From NCBI RefSeq assembly GCF_023015965.1, contig NZ_JALKAN010000002.1:310001-374000 (forward strand): a stretch of 64,000 bases of DNA, written 5' to 3'. This DNA is from Allomuricauda sp. F6463D (GTDB taxonomy: Bacteria > Bacteroidota > Bacteroidia > Flavobacteriales > Flavobacteriaceae). Position numbers and translations under genes: made by a program. A model generated the notes under the pieces. The model ran no database searches, was not told the DNA's origin, and worked only from the letters and a program-made list of their open reading frames with translations. This document shows positions 51,327 to 60,575 of the stretch, piece by piece (position 1 is the first letter of the stretch; the number at the start of each line of letters is the position of its first letter).

Positions 51327-52596
51327 ATTCCAATTGATTGTTAAGTTTTTCTGTTTTATGACGCGTTCCAAAGTGAAGAAACAATATCATAGTAACACAA
51401 GTACCGATAAAGGCCACTGCGTAGGTTCCGTAAACAAAAAAGTTAAGCCAGGACAAATTGGCCTGTCCAAAATTCTTATAGAGCAAAACCAATATGCTGC
51501 CCAGATATCCAAAGGCATCAGCTATATAAATAAGGAAGCCTGAATTTCCTCTTACCTTAAAAGTGGCGATAAACCTATCAAAAAAGAGACAATTGAAAGG
51601 TACGTAGCATATGTAAAGTCCAAAACCTGTGCACACCATCCATATAAATGGATCTAGAACCCCAATTTGGAACATAATGGTGCTTGCTGCCAGCACAACG
51701 GTTCCCAACATGAGCAGGGCATGGTATGTGAGCAAAGCCTTATAATTGTCCTTAATATAGAAAATAGATCCTATGATAAGTAGTACCACTATGGCAATAA
51801 TAATTTCCGAAGTGGAAAACACAGAAGCATCCCCTTGATATCCAATACTGTCCCATAGTTCCCGGGCAAAATTGTCCCTGAAGTCCCTAAAAGCGGTCAA
51901 AAATGTATAAAACACCACAATAAGCAATAATGGAAAAAAGAACTTTTTGACCAAGCCACGCCTATCATCGGCCGTCATGGGAATACGCTCCGTCCTGCTC
52001 TCAATATCTTCTGCTGTTGGTGGTGGCACCCTTTGCAGTAAGTAGGAGCAAATCAAAAGTGGCAAAAAGAACAAGGCTCCTGTTACGGATGGCATCCAAA
52101 ACTCACTTACACCCCAAGTGTTCATTACATAGAGTCCAACAGATTTAACCACACCGCTGGAAACAATAAAACTGGCAGAAAGAACAACGCCCAATATGTC
52201 AGTGAACCGTCTTCCTTCAATATAGGAAAAAACAATACCCCATATCATGCCCAAGGGAAATCCGTTGAGCAACATAAAAACAATATTATAGGGTGCCGGG
52301 ACCGTGGCGAACAATAAAAGTGATATTTCGGCCAGTACAATCAACAAGATCAAATAAAGCAACCTACGGTCGGGCTTTAGTTCGGATATTACCTTTATAC
52401 CCACAAATTTGGAAAGTGCATAGCCCAAAACCTGAGTTATAACCAAAAGGATTTTGTAATCAACCCCCATAAAAGCCAACCCTTCAAAGGTTGCAACCGA
52501 GAAAGGTTTTCTAAAGGCGTACATGCAAAAATAGGTGCCAAAAGCAGCTAACGAAGCGTGTAAAACAAAGATTAAATCAGTTTTTTTTTGTCTCAT
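51310..52596 (-). CDS. DUF5690-family (MFS-like) transporter of the phosphonate locus
   Basis: 428 residues, about 12 helices, with YAFRKPFSVATFEGL and GFPLGMIWGIVFSYIEGRRFTD. The family is common in Bacteroidota and MFS-like (related to organophosphate antiporters by appearance). It probably carries the phosphonate or aminophosphonate across the inner membrane into the cytoplasm for the FAD enzyme and phosphonatase. First gene of this unit. Confidence 0.8.
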   Translation of the reverse strand: MRQKKTDLIFVLHASLAAFGTYFCMYAFRKPFSVATFEGLAFMGVDYKILLVITQVLGYALSKFVGIKVISELKPDRRLLYLILLIVLAEISLLLFATVPAPYNIVFMLLNGFPLGMIWGIVFSYIEGRRFTDILGVVLSASFIVSSGVVKSVGLYVMNTWGVSEFWMPSVTGALFFLPLLICSYLLQRVPPPTAEDIESRTERIPMTADDRRGLVKKFFFPLLLIVVFYTFLTAFRDFRDNFARELWDSIGYQGDASVFSTSEIIIAIVVLLIIGSIFYIKDNYKALLTYHALLMLGTVVLAASTIMFQIGVLDPFIWMVCTGFGLYICYVPFNCLFFDRFIATFKVRGNSGFLIYIADAFGYLGSILVLLYKNFGQANLSWLNFFVYGTYAVAFIGTCVTMILFLHFGTRHKTEKLNNQLEYGQQI

Positions 52597-53018
52597 ACTT
52601 TCAAAAGGAAAGTTTACAAATAATAAATATTTGTTTCAAATAACTCAAATTCATGGGAAAGCACCGTCTTTTTAAGATTAAAAAATTGTTAGAAAAAAAT
52701 TATCATTGAATTTTTGATTTGGGTCACTTTCTATATAAATTGGTTTATAGGCTTTTTCGTTTGTTTCCACTATTTTTAGAAATTCAAACTATATTAGCAT
52801 CTATGGATGCTACCTATCCACTTTTGATTTTGTCTTTTTAAGTATTTTATTGTCATGTACTTTAATTTGGGGAAAACGAAAAACGACCCCTGGCACTTCA
52901 ACTTAAAAACACAACGGTATAAGAAATAGGTTAAACCCAATATTTGAGTATTACTAAAAAAAAAATAAACCAACATATTAGACCAGACCTTAAGGTCTGC
53001 AAGATCAAATCTTAATTT
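52597..53018. promoter_or_regulatory. Divergent intergenic region with a 16-bp perfect palindrome
   Basis: 422 bp between the DUF5690 and symporter genes with no convincing ORF. CAGACCTTAAGGTCTG at 52984-52999 is a perfect 16-bp palindrome ending 19 bp before the symporter ATG. It may be an operator or an mRNA 5' hairpin. Confidence 0.45.
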
Positions 53019-54668
53019 ATGGCACTTATTTCCTTTTTGGGATTCACACTTTTAGTAGGAATAATATCCTGGTGGTCCGTTAGAAAAACAGATGAAACCT
53101 CATCAGATGGTTATTTTTTGGGCGGAAGAAGCCTTACGGCAGGGGTAATTGCCGGATCGTTGTTACTGACAAACCTTTCCACGGAACAAATAGTTGGACT
53201 TAATGGAAGCGCCTACAAGGACGGGCTTTCGGTAATGGCCTGGGAGACCTTAGCTGCGCTTGCCATTGTAGTTACCGCTCTATTCTTGCTCCCACGCTAC
53301 TTGAAAGGCGGTTTAACCACCGTTCCCCAATTTTTAGCCAAGCGGTTCGATGTGGCCACAAAAACCATAACCTCCGGATTGTTCCTTACCGGTTATGTAG
53401 TTGTACTGCTCCCGGTAATTTTATACTCTGGCTCTGTAGCCATTAGTGGTATGTTCGATGTTCCGACCCTACTTGGCGTATCGGATTCAACTGCCTTGGT
53501 CATTTGTATTTGGGGCATTGGTATTATAGGTTCTATTTATGCCGTTTTTGGAGGATTGAAGGCCGTTGCTGTTTCGGACAGTATCAACGCGGTTGGACTC
53601 ATTATCGGTGGAATACTAATTCCTGTTTTTGGTTTGATGGCCATTGGTGACGGCAGTGTAATGGGCGGACTTGAAACCCTAATGGCTGCGAACCCGGAAC
53701 GTTTTGATTCTACAGGGAATCCTGGGCAAGAAGTTCCTTTTTCTACCATTTTTACCGGTATGATGCTTGTTCAACTCTTTTATTGGGGAACCAACCAACA
53801 AATTATACAAAGAGGTCTTGGAGCAAAAAACCTTGCAGAAGGTCAAAAAGGCCTTTTATTAGCGGCTTTTCTAAAAATTTTGGGACCAATAATTTTGGTA
53901 TTGCCCGGGATGATCGCTTATTATTATTTTGAAGGGGGTCTTGCTAGTAGCGATTTGGCGTATCCGGAACTGGTTAGGGCCGTACTTCCAAAACCTTTGA
54001 TGGGCTTTTTTGCAGCAGTATTGTTCGGTGCGATTTTGAGCTCCTTTAACAGTGTACTCAATAGTTCTGTTACCTTGTTCGGTATAGATATTTACAAACA
54101 GCACATCAACAAAAATGCATCGGAAATGACTGTCGTAAAATACGGTAAGATATTCGGTGTATGTTTAGCACTTGCTGCGATGTTCATTGCTCCCATGATT
54201 GCCAATGCGGGCAGTTTGTTCAACTACCTCCAAGAAATCAACGGTATTTACAGTATACCTATTTTCACCATTATTGTAATCGGATATCTCACCAAAAGGG
54301 TTCCTGCCATTGCAGCAAAAATTGGAATACTTTCCGGATCTATCCTATATATTATCAGCCAGTTTATTATTGGGCCCAAAATGGTGGCCAATGCATTGGC
54401 CGAAGCCAAAGCAAACGGGATTACCGACCCTGCCGAACTAAATCTGGTAGAATCTGGTGCTTACCCACATTACCTCCATGTAATGGCCATATTATTCATT
54501 TCCAACATCATCATTATGCTGATCATTGGAAAATTCTATCCAAGAAAAGAGCCGTTCCAATTGGAATATACTAAACAAGTTTCCATAGAGCCTTGGAAGC
54601 ACGCTAAATTAGCCAGTGTCCTGATTTGTTTTATCGTTATTTCGATTTACATCTATTTTGCCAAATAG
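53019..54668 (+). CDS. Sodium/solute symporter, SSS (SLC5) family
   Basis: 549 residues, about 14 helices. SGLT-like opening DGYFLGGRSLTAGVIAGSLLLTNLSTEQIVGL, and the inner repeat GAILSSFNSVLNSSVTLFGIDIYKQHI with the Na-binding Ser pair. Substrate undefined (sugar, sialic acid or similar). The product of surface hydrolysis in the neighbouring SusCD locus could be its cargo; the palindrome upstream suggests regulation. Confidence 0.9.
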   Translation: MALISFLGFTLLVGIISWWSVRKTDETSSDGYFLGGRSLTAGVIAGSLLLTNLSTEQIVGLNGSAYKDGLSVMAWETLAALAIVVTALFLLPRYLKGGLTTVPQFLAKRFDVATKTITSGLFLTGYVVVLLPVILYSGSVAISGMFDVPTLLGVSDSTALVICIWGIGIIGSIYAVFGGLKAVAVSDSINAVGLIIGGILIPVFGLMAIGDGSVMGGLETLMAANPERFDSTGNPGQEVPFSTIFTGMMLVQLFYWGTNQQIIQRGLGAKNLAEGQKGLLLAAFLKILGPIILVLPGMIAYYYFEGGLASSDLAYPELVRAVLPKPLMGFFAAVLFGAILSSFNSVLNSSVTLFGIDIYKQHINKNASEMTVVKYGKIFGVCLALAAMFIAPMIANAGSLFNYLQEINGIYSIPIFTIIVIGYLTKRVPAIAAKIGILSGSILYIISQFIIGPKMVANALAEAKANGITDPAELNLVESGAYPHYLHVMAILFISNIIIMLIIGKFYPRKEPFQLEYTKQVSIEPWKHAKLASVLICFIVISIYIYFAK

Positions 54669-54705
54669 ATCAAAAAACAAAGGGGCTATCTAAAATGTCG
54701 GTTTT

Positions 54706-54786
54706 CGTCAACCTGAACTTGTTTCAGGTTCTCATATTGGCTTGTTTATCTAGATAATGGGATTCTGAAACAAGTTCAGAATGACG
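54706..54786. repeat. Palindromic intergenic repeat (REP-like)
   Basis: CGTCAACCTGAACTTGTTTC on the left is complementary, with a few mismatches, to GAAACAAGTTCAGAATGACG on the right, giving a long hairpin of about 81 bp overall. The core CTGAACTTGTTTCAG is a repeat I recognise as dispersed in Flavobacteriia genomes. It lies between the symporter and the LytTR gene and could also end the symporter transcript. Confidence 0.75.
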
Positions 54787-54810
54787 TATTTCAATACCTT
54801 TTAGACATCC

Positions 54811-55503
54811 TTATTGCAATATACTTTTAAGGAAATTGTCCTTGTATGCCCTGCCCATAGGTATTTTACTTCCGTTGGTCAAGTGTACCATATTACCGGA
54901 AATCCTATCGATCTTTTTAGTGTTGATAATATGGGATTTGTGTATTTGATAAAATTGATTGCCCCCTAAAACCTCCACCCAATGGCGTAGTGGTTCGTTA
55001 GATAATATCATTTTATCCTCAAGATGGATTTCGGTATAGTCAGAGTCCGATGTTATTGTATAAATATCGTCTACCATCACCTTGATATGTTCATGGCTGG
55101 ATTTTACATAGATTTCCGTGAGCGAGTTACCATTGTTTTTGGCAGTGACCCCCTCATGTTTAACATTTACCTTGTTAACCGCTTGTAAAAATCGTTGAAA
55201 AGAAAAGGGTTTTAGTAGGTAATCTACAACATTGAGGTCGTATCCCTCCAATGCATATTCGGAAAATGCGGTGGTCAAAATAACATGTGGAGGGTCTGGA
55301 ATACTTTTTAAGAAATCCAATCCATTTATCTTTGGCAAATGGATATCCAAAAACATTAAATCTACGGCTTCTTTGTTCAAGAAATCCATTGCACTCAATC
55401 CATCTGAAAATGTATCTACCAACTCCAAAGCAGGAACGTCCTGAATGAATTTTTTTAAAATTCGCTGTGCTGGCGGTTGGTCTTCAACAATAATACACCT
55501 CAT
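54811..55503 (-). CDS. LytTR-family response regulator
   Basis: 230 residues. Receiver (1-115): acidic VEDQPP, phosphoacceptor Asp53 (MFLDIHLPKING), TTAFSEYALEGYDLNVVDYLLKP. LytTR DNA-binding domain (about 130-228, IYTITSDSDYTEIHLEDK, IHKSHIINTKKI, GSKIPMGRAYK). 4 bp after the kinase stop; pair 55508-56506. Confidence 0.92.
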   Translation of the reverse strand: MRCIIVEDQPPAQRILKKFIQDVPALELVDTFSDGLSAMDFLNKEAVDLMFLDIHLPKINGLDFLKSIPDPPHVILTTAFSEYALEGYDLNVVDYLLKPFSFQRFLQAVNKVNVKHEGVTAKNNGNSLTEIYVKSSHEHIKVMVDDIYTITSDSDYTEIHLEDKMILSNEPLRHWVEVLGGNQFYQIHKSHIINTKKIDRISGNMVHLTNGSKIPMGRAYKDNFLKSILQ

Positions 55504-55507
55504 TATT

Positions 55508-56506
55508 TTATACTTTCTCCAATTCCAACTTCAAATAAACCGTATAACTTTTATCGGCTTCATCAATCTGCAAAATATACTTTTTGGGATAAAGTATCTC
55601 CAATCTTTTCTTTACATTTTTTAGTCCTATTCCCTTAGCTACGCTATCCAGGCTAAACCCTGGCTCGTAATTGTTTTTGCACAAAAATTCCAAGGTGTCG
55701 TTTTTCAGTTTTACGGATATATCAATCTTGATGTCCGTAGATTGACCCGATTGGCTGTGCTTGAAGGCATTCTCTATAAATACGATCAAGATCAATGGGG
55801 CAATTTTATATTCGTCTTCTATCTTGTCCACATCAAAATGAACCTCACCTCGATCTTCAATCTGTAGTTTGTACAACAAGATAAAATTGTTCAATTGCTC
55901 CAGTTCCTTTTTTAAAGGTACAAACTGTTCTTTGGACTCGTACAGCATATAACGGAGAACCCCACTCATTTCCAAAATGATTTCTGGTGTTTTTGGAGAT
56001 TCTTGCAATGCGTAAGAATAGAGATTGTTCAGGTTATTGAATAAAAAATGGGGATTTATCTGACTACGTAAAAATTGTAGTTCACTCTCTTGTATCGTGG
56101 TCTGCAGCTCATCAATCTGAGCTTGTTTTTTTAAGGCATCCCATCCAAATTTAAATCCTGATAAGATGCACATGACCGGTAGCACACCTAAAAGTGATAC
56201 ATAGATACCGGGAAATTCGTTCCCTCTTCTAGTTCCTGGGTATAAAATGGGTTCTAAAACCATTTCTTCCACAATGATAACCGCAATTACAACCAAAGTA
56301 GCCCCCGCGAAAAACTGCCAATACTTCTTTTTGTACAAAAAGCGCGGCATTAGGTAGTAGGTTATACTTACCGTGGCAACACCATAGAACAATAGAAATA
56401 TAACTTTATGCGTCATTAGGGCTCCCGTATTCCTATTAAATGAGAAAAACAAGAGCACCAAAATGTGCAGTACTATTTGAAAAAGAAGTTCTTTTTTAGA
56501 AATCAA
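55508..56506 (-). CDS. LytS/YehU-type sensor histidine kinase
   Basis: 332 residues. Four membrane helices in the first about 120 residues, a short coiled segment, then the His_kinase domain with the phosphorylated His153 (LRSQINPHFLFNNLNNLYS) and the ATP-binding end IVFIENAFKHS and GIGLKNVKKRLEILYP. Signal unknown. Genes near the symporter may be its targets. Confidence 0.92.
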   Translation of the reverse strand: MISKKELLFQIVLHILVLLFFSFNRNTGALMTHKVIFLLFYGVATVSITYYLMPRFLYKKKYWQFFAGATLVVIAVIIVEEMVLEPILYPGTRRGNEFPGIYVSLLGVLPVMCILSGFKFGWDALKKQAQIDELQTTIQESELQFLRSQINPHFLFNNLNNLYSYALQESPKTPEIILEMSGVLRYMLYESKEQFVPLKKELEQLNNFILLYKLQIEDRGEVHFDVDKIEDEYKIAPLILIVFIENAFKHSQSGQSTDIKIDISVKLKNDTLEFLCKNNYEPGFSLDSVAKGIGLKNVKKRLEILYPKKYILQIDEADKSYTVYLKLELEKV

Positions 56507-56737
56507 TATTTTCTAATTAATTCATTCAAAACTAGATATAAATGTTTTCTAAAAGAAAAGTAGCGTTATCAACAACCAAAATTAGCCCGTCAACGACATG
56601 TTATCCCACGTAATCATTTGGCTGATTGGATGTTAATACCAAATCTGTCGGGCATATTTTCACAAGTTCTAAATATGGGATGAACGGGTTGGAAATTCCA
56701 TTTATTTTTCACCACCTTATTCAATTGTGTGATTAAG

Positions 56738-56785
56738 AATGTAAAGGGAGGATGTTTTTTGGTAAAAACATCCTCCCTTTACATT
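56738..56785 (-). terminator. Perfect 22-bp hairpin downstream of the collagen-like lipoprotein
   Basis: Arms 56738-56759 and 56764-56785 are fully complementary over 22 bases with a 4-base loop. A/T tracts at the stem base allow function in both directions, 10 bp after the stop at 56795. Confidence 0.8.
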
Positions 56786-56794
56786 AGGAAGCAA

Positions 56795-57391
56795 TTACTC
56801 TACAATACCAAGCTTTTCTGCAACTTGTTCATAAGTCATTTTATCCCAATCTGTCTGCATTTCTCCCTTACCGCTAAGGTCCACACCTCCTGGGATAAGG
56901 ACATATTTGACCCATACGTTATCTTCGTAGTAATCGTATAGTAGGTCTGAATCTACCTCGTGGAAATAGCGAATGGCAACTCCCTCTATATTATCATCCG
57001 GTACATTTATATACAACGCATCTAAATAAGTGTTACTATTAATAAAATATGGAAATTGAAAAACTCCTGTAGCACCAATATCAGTTACTTTTAAAAACAC
57101 TAATAATAACCCTCCTTCATCTATAAATTCTTCTGTAACCCGTTCATCTTCGATAAGCATGGCTTTTAAGGTTGAATAATTCTGCAAATTCCAATCTATG
57201 GGTATCCAATCCGAGTACATAACATTGGCCGTGCCGGGTTCACCTTGGGGTCCTTGGGGTCCTTGCTCCCCTTGTATACCCTGTTCCCCCTGTGGTCCGG
57301 GCAATCCGTCTTCCCCATCTTCTCCCTTGGAGCAGGAGGAAATACTAAGTGCCGCCATAAACATCAGGCCATAAAAAAACGTGGTCTTCAT
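56795..57391 (-). CDS. Collagen-like-repeat lipoprotein of unknown function
   Basis: 198 residues. Lipobox SISSC (Cys20), then a short Gly-X-Y run (about 25-52: GEDGLPGPQGEQGIQGEQG) and a globular part (about 55-198) with NVMYSDWIPIDW, FLKVTDIGATGVFQFPYF and a C-terminal MTYEQVAEKLGIVE. Likely surface-exposed. A G9 tract sits 54 bp upstream and a decayed copy lies beyond it (57502-57815). Confidence 0.8.
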   Translation of the reverse strand: MKTTFFYGLMFMAALSISSCSKGEDGEDGLPGPQGEQGIQGEQGPQGPQGEPGTANVMYSDWIPIDWNLQNYSTLKAMLIEDERVTEEFIDEGGLLLVFLKVTDIGATGVFQFPYFINSNTYLDALYINVPDDNIEGVAIRYFHEVDSDLLYDYYEDNVWVKYVLIPGGVDLSGKGEMQTDWDKMTYEQVAEKLGIVE

Positions 57392-57444
57392 AATACTAAA
57401 TTTTAAATGATTACAAAATATTTTAGTTTAGTCCTAGCTACTGT

Positions 57445-57453
57445 GGGGGGGGG
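57445..57453. repeat. G9 homopolymer tract in the lipoprotein promoter region
   Basis: Nine consecutive G in an AT-rich intergenic region, 54-62 bp upstream of the lipoprotein start. Such tracts are prone to slipped-strand changes and can phase-vary promoters. Confidence 0.55.
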
Positions 57454-57501
57454 ACAACCTATAGGTTCAGTAGTAGCTTGCAGTTATTTCAAAAGTTTTC
57501 A

Positions 57502-57815
57502 TTAATTGGGCATAGCAAGTAATGCTGCTAGTTGTTCATATATTATCTTATCCTTATTGTCTGAACAACTCTCGCGGATATAGCGAATCGCAACTCCATT
57601 TCTATCATCACTCGATGTTTTAACATACAACGCTTCCAAAAGAATGTTATTATCCATAAAATATGGAAGTTGAATAATTTTTGTAGCCCTAAAAGAATCT
57701 GTTACTTTCAAGAGAACTATATATTAGTCCTACGTTTTTGATATAATTCAAATAATCGGCATCCAATTCGAGTACACAACACTGGTCATACCTGATTCCC
57801 TTTGGCCTGTTCTTT
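57502..57815 (-). pseudogene. Decayed paralogue of the collagen-like lipoprotein
   Basis: The open part (57502-57711) reads MKVTDSFRATKIIQLPYF and ends NKDKIIYEQLAALLAMPN, matching the C-terminus of the 198-aa protein with an internal deletion. Upstream, GMTSVVYSNWMPII followed by a stop matches its GTANVMYSDWIPI segment. Stops and missing parts, including the lipobox, show a dead tandem copy. The rest of the gap to 58117 holds no gene. Confidence 0.75.
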
Positions 57816-58117
57816 CTAGCTCTCTTTTACTATTGACCTTTAGGTTTTCAACGCACTGTTAGCCTTCACATTATTTCTAAGATACTAGTAACGTATAGGT
57901 TTTTCGTTTATCCTTATTAAGTTGCAGGCTTTATTATCACAATATTCGTTTGTCAATTTTTCTGTCAAAATAGTAAGAAGTTTAAGTGCTTTGACTCTTT
58001 CATATAGTTAAGAGTCTATGGTATACTCCGAATTTTGATACTATATGAATAGTGGCAATGATACTAATAATCAGAGCGTTTATATACTTGTAGGAGTATC
58101 AACAATTATTAAATAAA

Positions 58118-58151
58118 AAAACGGTTATACTTTTTAAAGTATAACCGTTTT
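58118..58151 (-). terminator. Intrinsic terminator after tRNA-Asn
   Basis: AAAACGGTTATACTTT and AAAGTATAACCGTTTT form a 16-bp perfect stem with a 2-base loop, followed on the minus strand by a T-rich tract. Confidence 0.8.
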
Positions 58152-58161
58152 GGTTTATCTG

Positions 58162-58235
58162 CTCCCCCTCTTGGACTCGAACCAAGGACCCTCTGATTAA
58201 CAGTCAGATGCTCTAACCAACTGAGCTAAGGAGGA
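58162..58235 (-). tRNA. tRNA-Asn (anticodon GTT)
   Basis: 74 nt. Acceptor TCCTCCT/AGGGGGA (one T-G pair), discriminator G; D-arm GCTC...GAGC; anticodon loop CTGTTAA; T-arm CTTGG-TTCGAGT-CCAAG. CCA is not encoded. Confidence 0.96.
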
Positions 58236-58304
58236 ATATTTCACCTTAAGCGGGTGCAAATATAATAGATTCTTTTTTACGCTACAAACAAAAAAAATGC
58301 TTTT

Positions 58305-59660
58305 CTATTTAAAAAGCCATTTATACAAATCATTACCGTTGGCGAACAGCAATAAAGCAATTAAAATAAAGAAGCCTATCATTTGGGCGTACTCCAAAAA
58401 TTTATCGCTCGGTTTACGTCCGGTCACCATTTCATATAATAAAAAGGCCACGTGCCCACCGTCCAATGCCGGAATGGGCAAAATATTCATAAAAGCCAAA
58501 ATGATGGATATAAATGCCGTAGTGGCCCAAAAGGCAGGCCAGTTCCATGTATCGGGAAACATGCCACCGATAGCAGCAAAACCACCTACACCTTTATACG
58601 CACCAGTTTCTGGATTAAAGATTTTCTTCATCTGTTTGATATAGCTGGAGAGCGTACTAACTCCTTTATTTATTCCTGCCGGAATGGCTTCCAAAAAGGT
58701 ATATTTTTCTGTTTCAACCTTTAAAATTCCTTCTTCTTGCAAATCATCCATGGTGTACCCACCAATCTCTAAACCTAATTTACCCTCATCATTTACCTGG
58801 GCCACAACATTGGATTGTGTTCCATCCGCACGTTCAAGCAAAATAGTAATATCCTTTCCTTTGTTGATCTCCAACAAATCCATCACTTGATCCCTGTAAA
58901 CTGCTTCCGAACCATTTATGGTCAAAAATTTATCCTTTGGTTGAAAGCCTGCAGTTTTATTATGTGATGTTTTAGGAACTTTATTCACCCAGAACGGGAC
59001 TCTGAAATTCAGAAAACGCACCTTATCTTCATCCTCTATCAAAGTGGAGATAAAATCAATCGGAATTTCTTTTTCTATTCGTTGGCCATTTCTTTCAATG
59101 GTGATGTTGTTCCCATTGACCAATTCCATAAAAACACTGCTGAACGTTTTTAAGTTTTCACCATCAACCGCGATTATCTTGTCTCCTGTCTGTATTCCAA
59201 CTTCATCCCCGATTTCTTTTTCGAGTACCCATACCCCATCTTTTAAACTTTCCATGGGAATGTATTGCTCGCCATAGGAATAGGCCATTCCAATGTAAAT
59301 TACAACTGCTAAAATAAAGTTCACGGTCACTCCACCGAGCATTATGATCAAACGTTGCCAAGCTGGTTTGCTTCGGAATTCCCATGGCTTTGGTTCTTGT
59401 TTCATCTGCTCCTTGTCCATGCTCTCATCGATCATCCCGGATATTTTTACATATCCTCCCAAGGGCAACCAACCGATACCGTAAACGGTTTCGCCTATTT
59501 TCTTTTTGAACAATGAAAATTTGACGTCAAAAAAGAGATAGAATTTCTCAACCCTTGTTTTAAAGAGCTTTGCAGGAATAAAATGTCCCAGCTCGTGCAG
59601 CACAATCAGAAGGGAAAGGCTAAGAAAAAATTGAATGGTTTTTATAACTATTGGAGTCAT
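58305..59660 (-). CDS. rseP: RseP-like site-2 metalloprotease (M50)
   Basis: 451 residues from ATG 59660 (TPIVIKTIQFFLSLSLLIVL); a start at 59684 is possible. Zinc site H22-E23-L-G-H26, PDZ-like middle (about 110-340), and the second active motif NILPIPALDGGHVAF (LDG). Intramembrane protease cleaving anti-sigma factors or small membrane peptides. Confidence 0.93.
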   Translation of the reverse strand: MTPIVIKTIQFFLSLSLLIVLHELGHFIPAKLFKTRVEKFYLFFDVKFSLFKKKIGETVYGIGWLPLGGYVKISGMIDESMDKEQMKQEPKPWEFRSKPAWQRLIIMLGGVTVNFILAVVIYIGMAYSYGEQYIPMESLKDGVWVLEKEIGDEVGIQTGDKIIAVDGENLKTFSSVFMELVNGNNITIERNGQRIEKEIPIDFISTLIEDEDKVRFLNFRVPFWVNKVPKTSHNKTAGFQPKDKFLTINGSEAVYRDQVMDLLEINKGKDITILLERADGTQSNVVAQVNDEGKLGLEIGGYTMDDLQEEGILKVETEKYTFLEAIPAGINKGVSTLSSYIKQMKKIFNPETGAYKGVGGFAAIGGMFPDTWNWPAFWATTAFISIILAFMNILPIPALDGGHVAFLLYEMVTGRKPSDKFLEYAQMIGFFILIALLLFANGNDLYKWLFK

Positions 59661-59810
59661 CCGTTGTCTTTTGTTAAAACGCACAAAAGTAACCTTTTAG
59701 GGTTTCATAAAAAAACCTCGAATTTAATCCCTTTACGATTTAAGAAAGATTTAGCAACAAAAAATAGCCTTCTCCTTGAAGAATAGCCATTTGGGCCGTA
59801 ATTTTGTTCC

Positions 59811-60485
59811 ATGGGATCATTTTTTGCAAAATATAGGATGTTCGGAATTGTAATGCTGGCACTTTCGGCAGTAATCGTTTATCTATTTTACAACGCATTG
59901 CATCCCAAGAAAATGCTCCCGGTGTATCAACCATCAATGGTAGACAAATCTTTAGTTGACAGCACCTTGCACTACACCAAAAAATACCATAAAGTAGCCG
60001 ATTTTTCTTTGGTGAATCAAAATGGGGATACCATTACACAAGAAAATTATAAGAACAAAATTTATGTGGCCGATTTCTTTTTTACAACTTGCCTCACCAT
60101 CTGCCCAATTATGACAAAGAACATGGGTGAAATTCAAGAGGCCATTAAAGACGATCCAAACATTATGCTTCTCTCCCATTCCGTTACCCCTGCAATTGAT
60201 ACAGTTGCGCAATTAAAAAAATATGCTATCGAAAAAGGTGTGATTGATAGTAAATGGAACTTGGTGACCGGAGATAAAAAACAAATCTATGAATTGGCCC
60301 GAAAATCGTACCTCGCCGTAAAGAATGATGGAGATGGTGGTCCCTTTGATATGATACATACTGAAAATTTTATCCTAGTGGACAAGGAAAAAAGAATCCG
60401 AGGCTTCTACGATGGCACAAATCGAGAAGATATTGACAAACTTATTGAAGATATTAAGACCCTTGAGGCCAGCTACCTAGAGTAG
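59811..60485 (+). CDS. SCO1/SenC/PrrC-family copper chaperone
   Basis: 224 residues. N-terminal membrane anchor (about 10-28), thioredoxin-like fold with Cys94-LTI-Cys98 (CxxxC) and His183 (MIHTENFILVD), the three copper ligands of SCO proteins. It should deliver copper to the CuA site of cytochrome oxidase. Start ATG at 59811, in 5'-AT-rich context, divergent from rseP. Confidence 0.93.
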   Translation: MGSFFAKYRMFGIVMLALSAVIVYLFYNALHPKKMLPVYQPSMVDKSLVDSTLHYTKKYHKVADFSLVNQNGDTITQENYKNKIYVADFFFTTCLTICPIMTKNMGEIQEAIKDDPNIMLLSHSVTPAIDTVAQLKKYAIEKGVIDSKWNLVTGDKKQIYELARKSYLAVKNDGDGGPFDMIHTENFILVDKEKRIRGFYDGTNREDIDKLIEDIKTLEASYLE

Positions 60486-60575
60486 TGGATGATGCCTTTA
60501 TACCCAAACACGAGGTATAGTTTCTCTTTTTTTATTTATTTTTGGCCTTAATTAAATTTATTCTAAATAAACACA

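Noticed and set aside
54161..54574. 137-codon plus-strand ORF
   Set aside because: Overlaps the symporter gene in another frame and is rich in Cys/His/Tyr as expected from a shifted frame.
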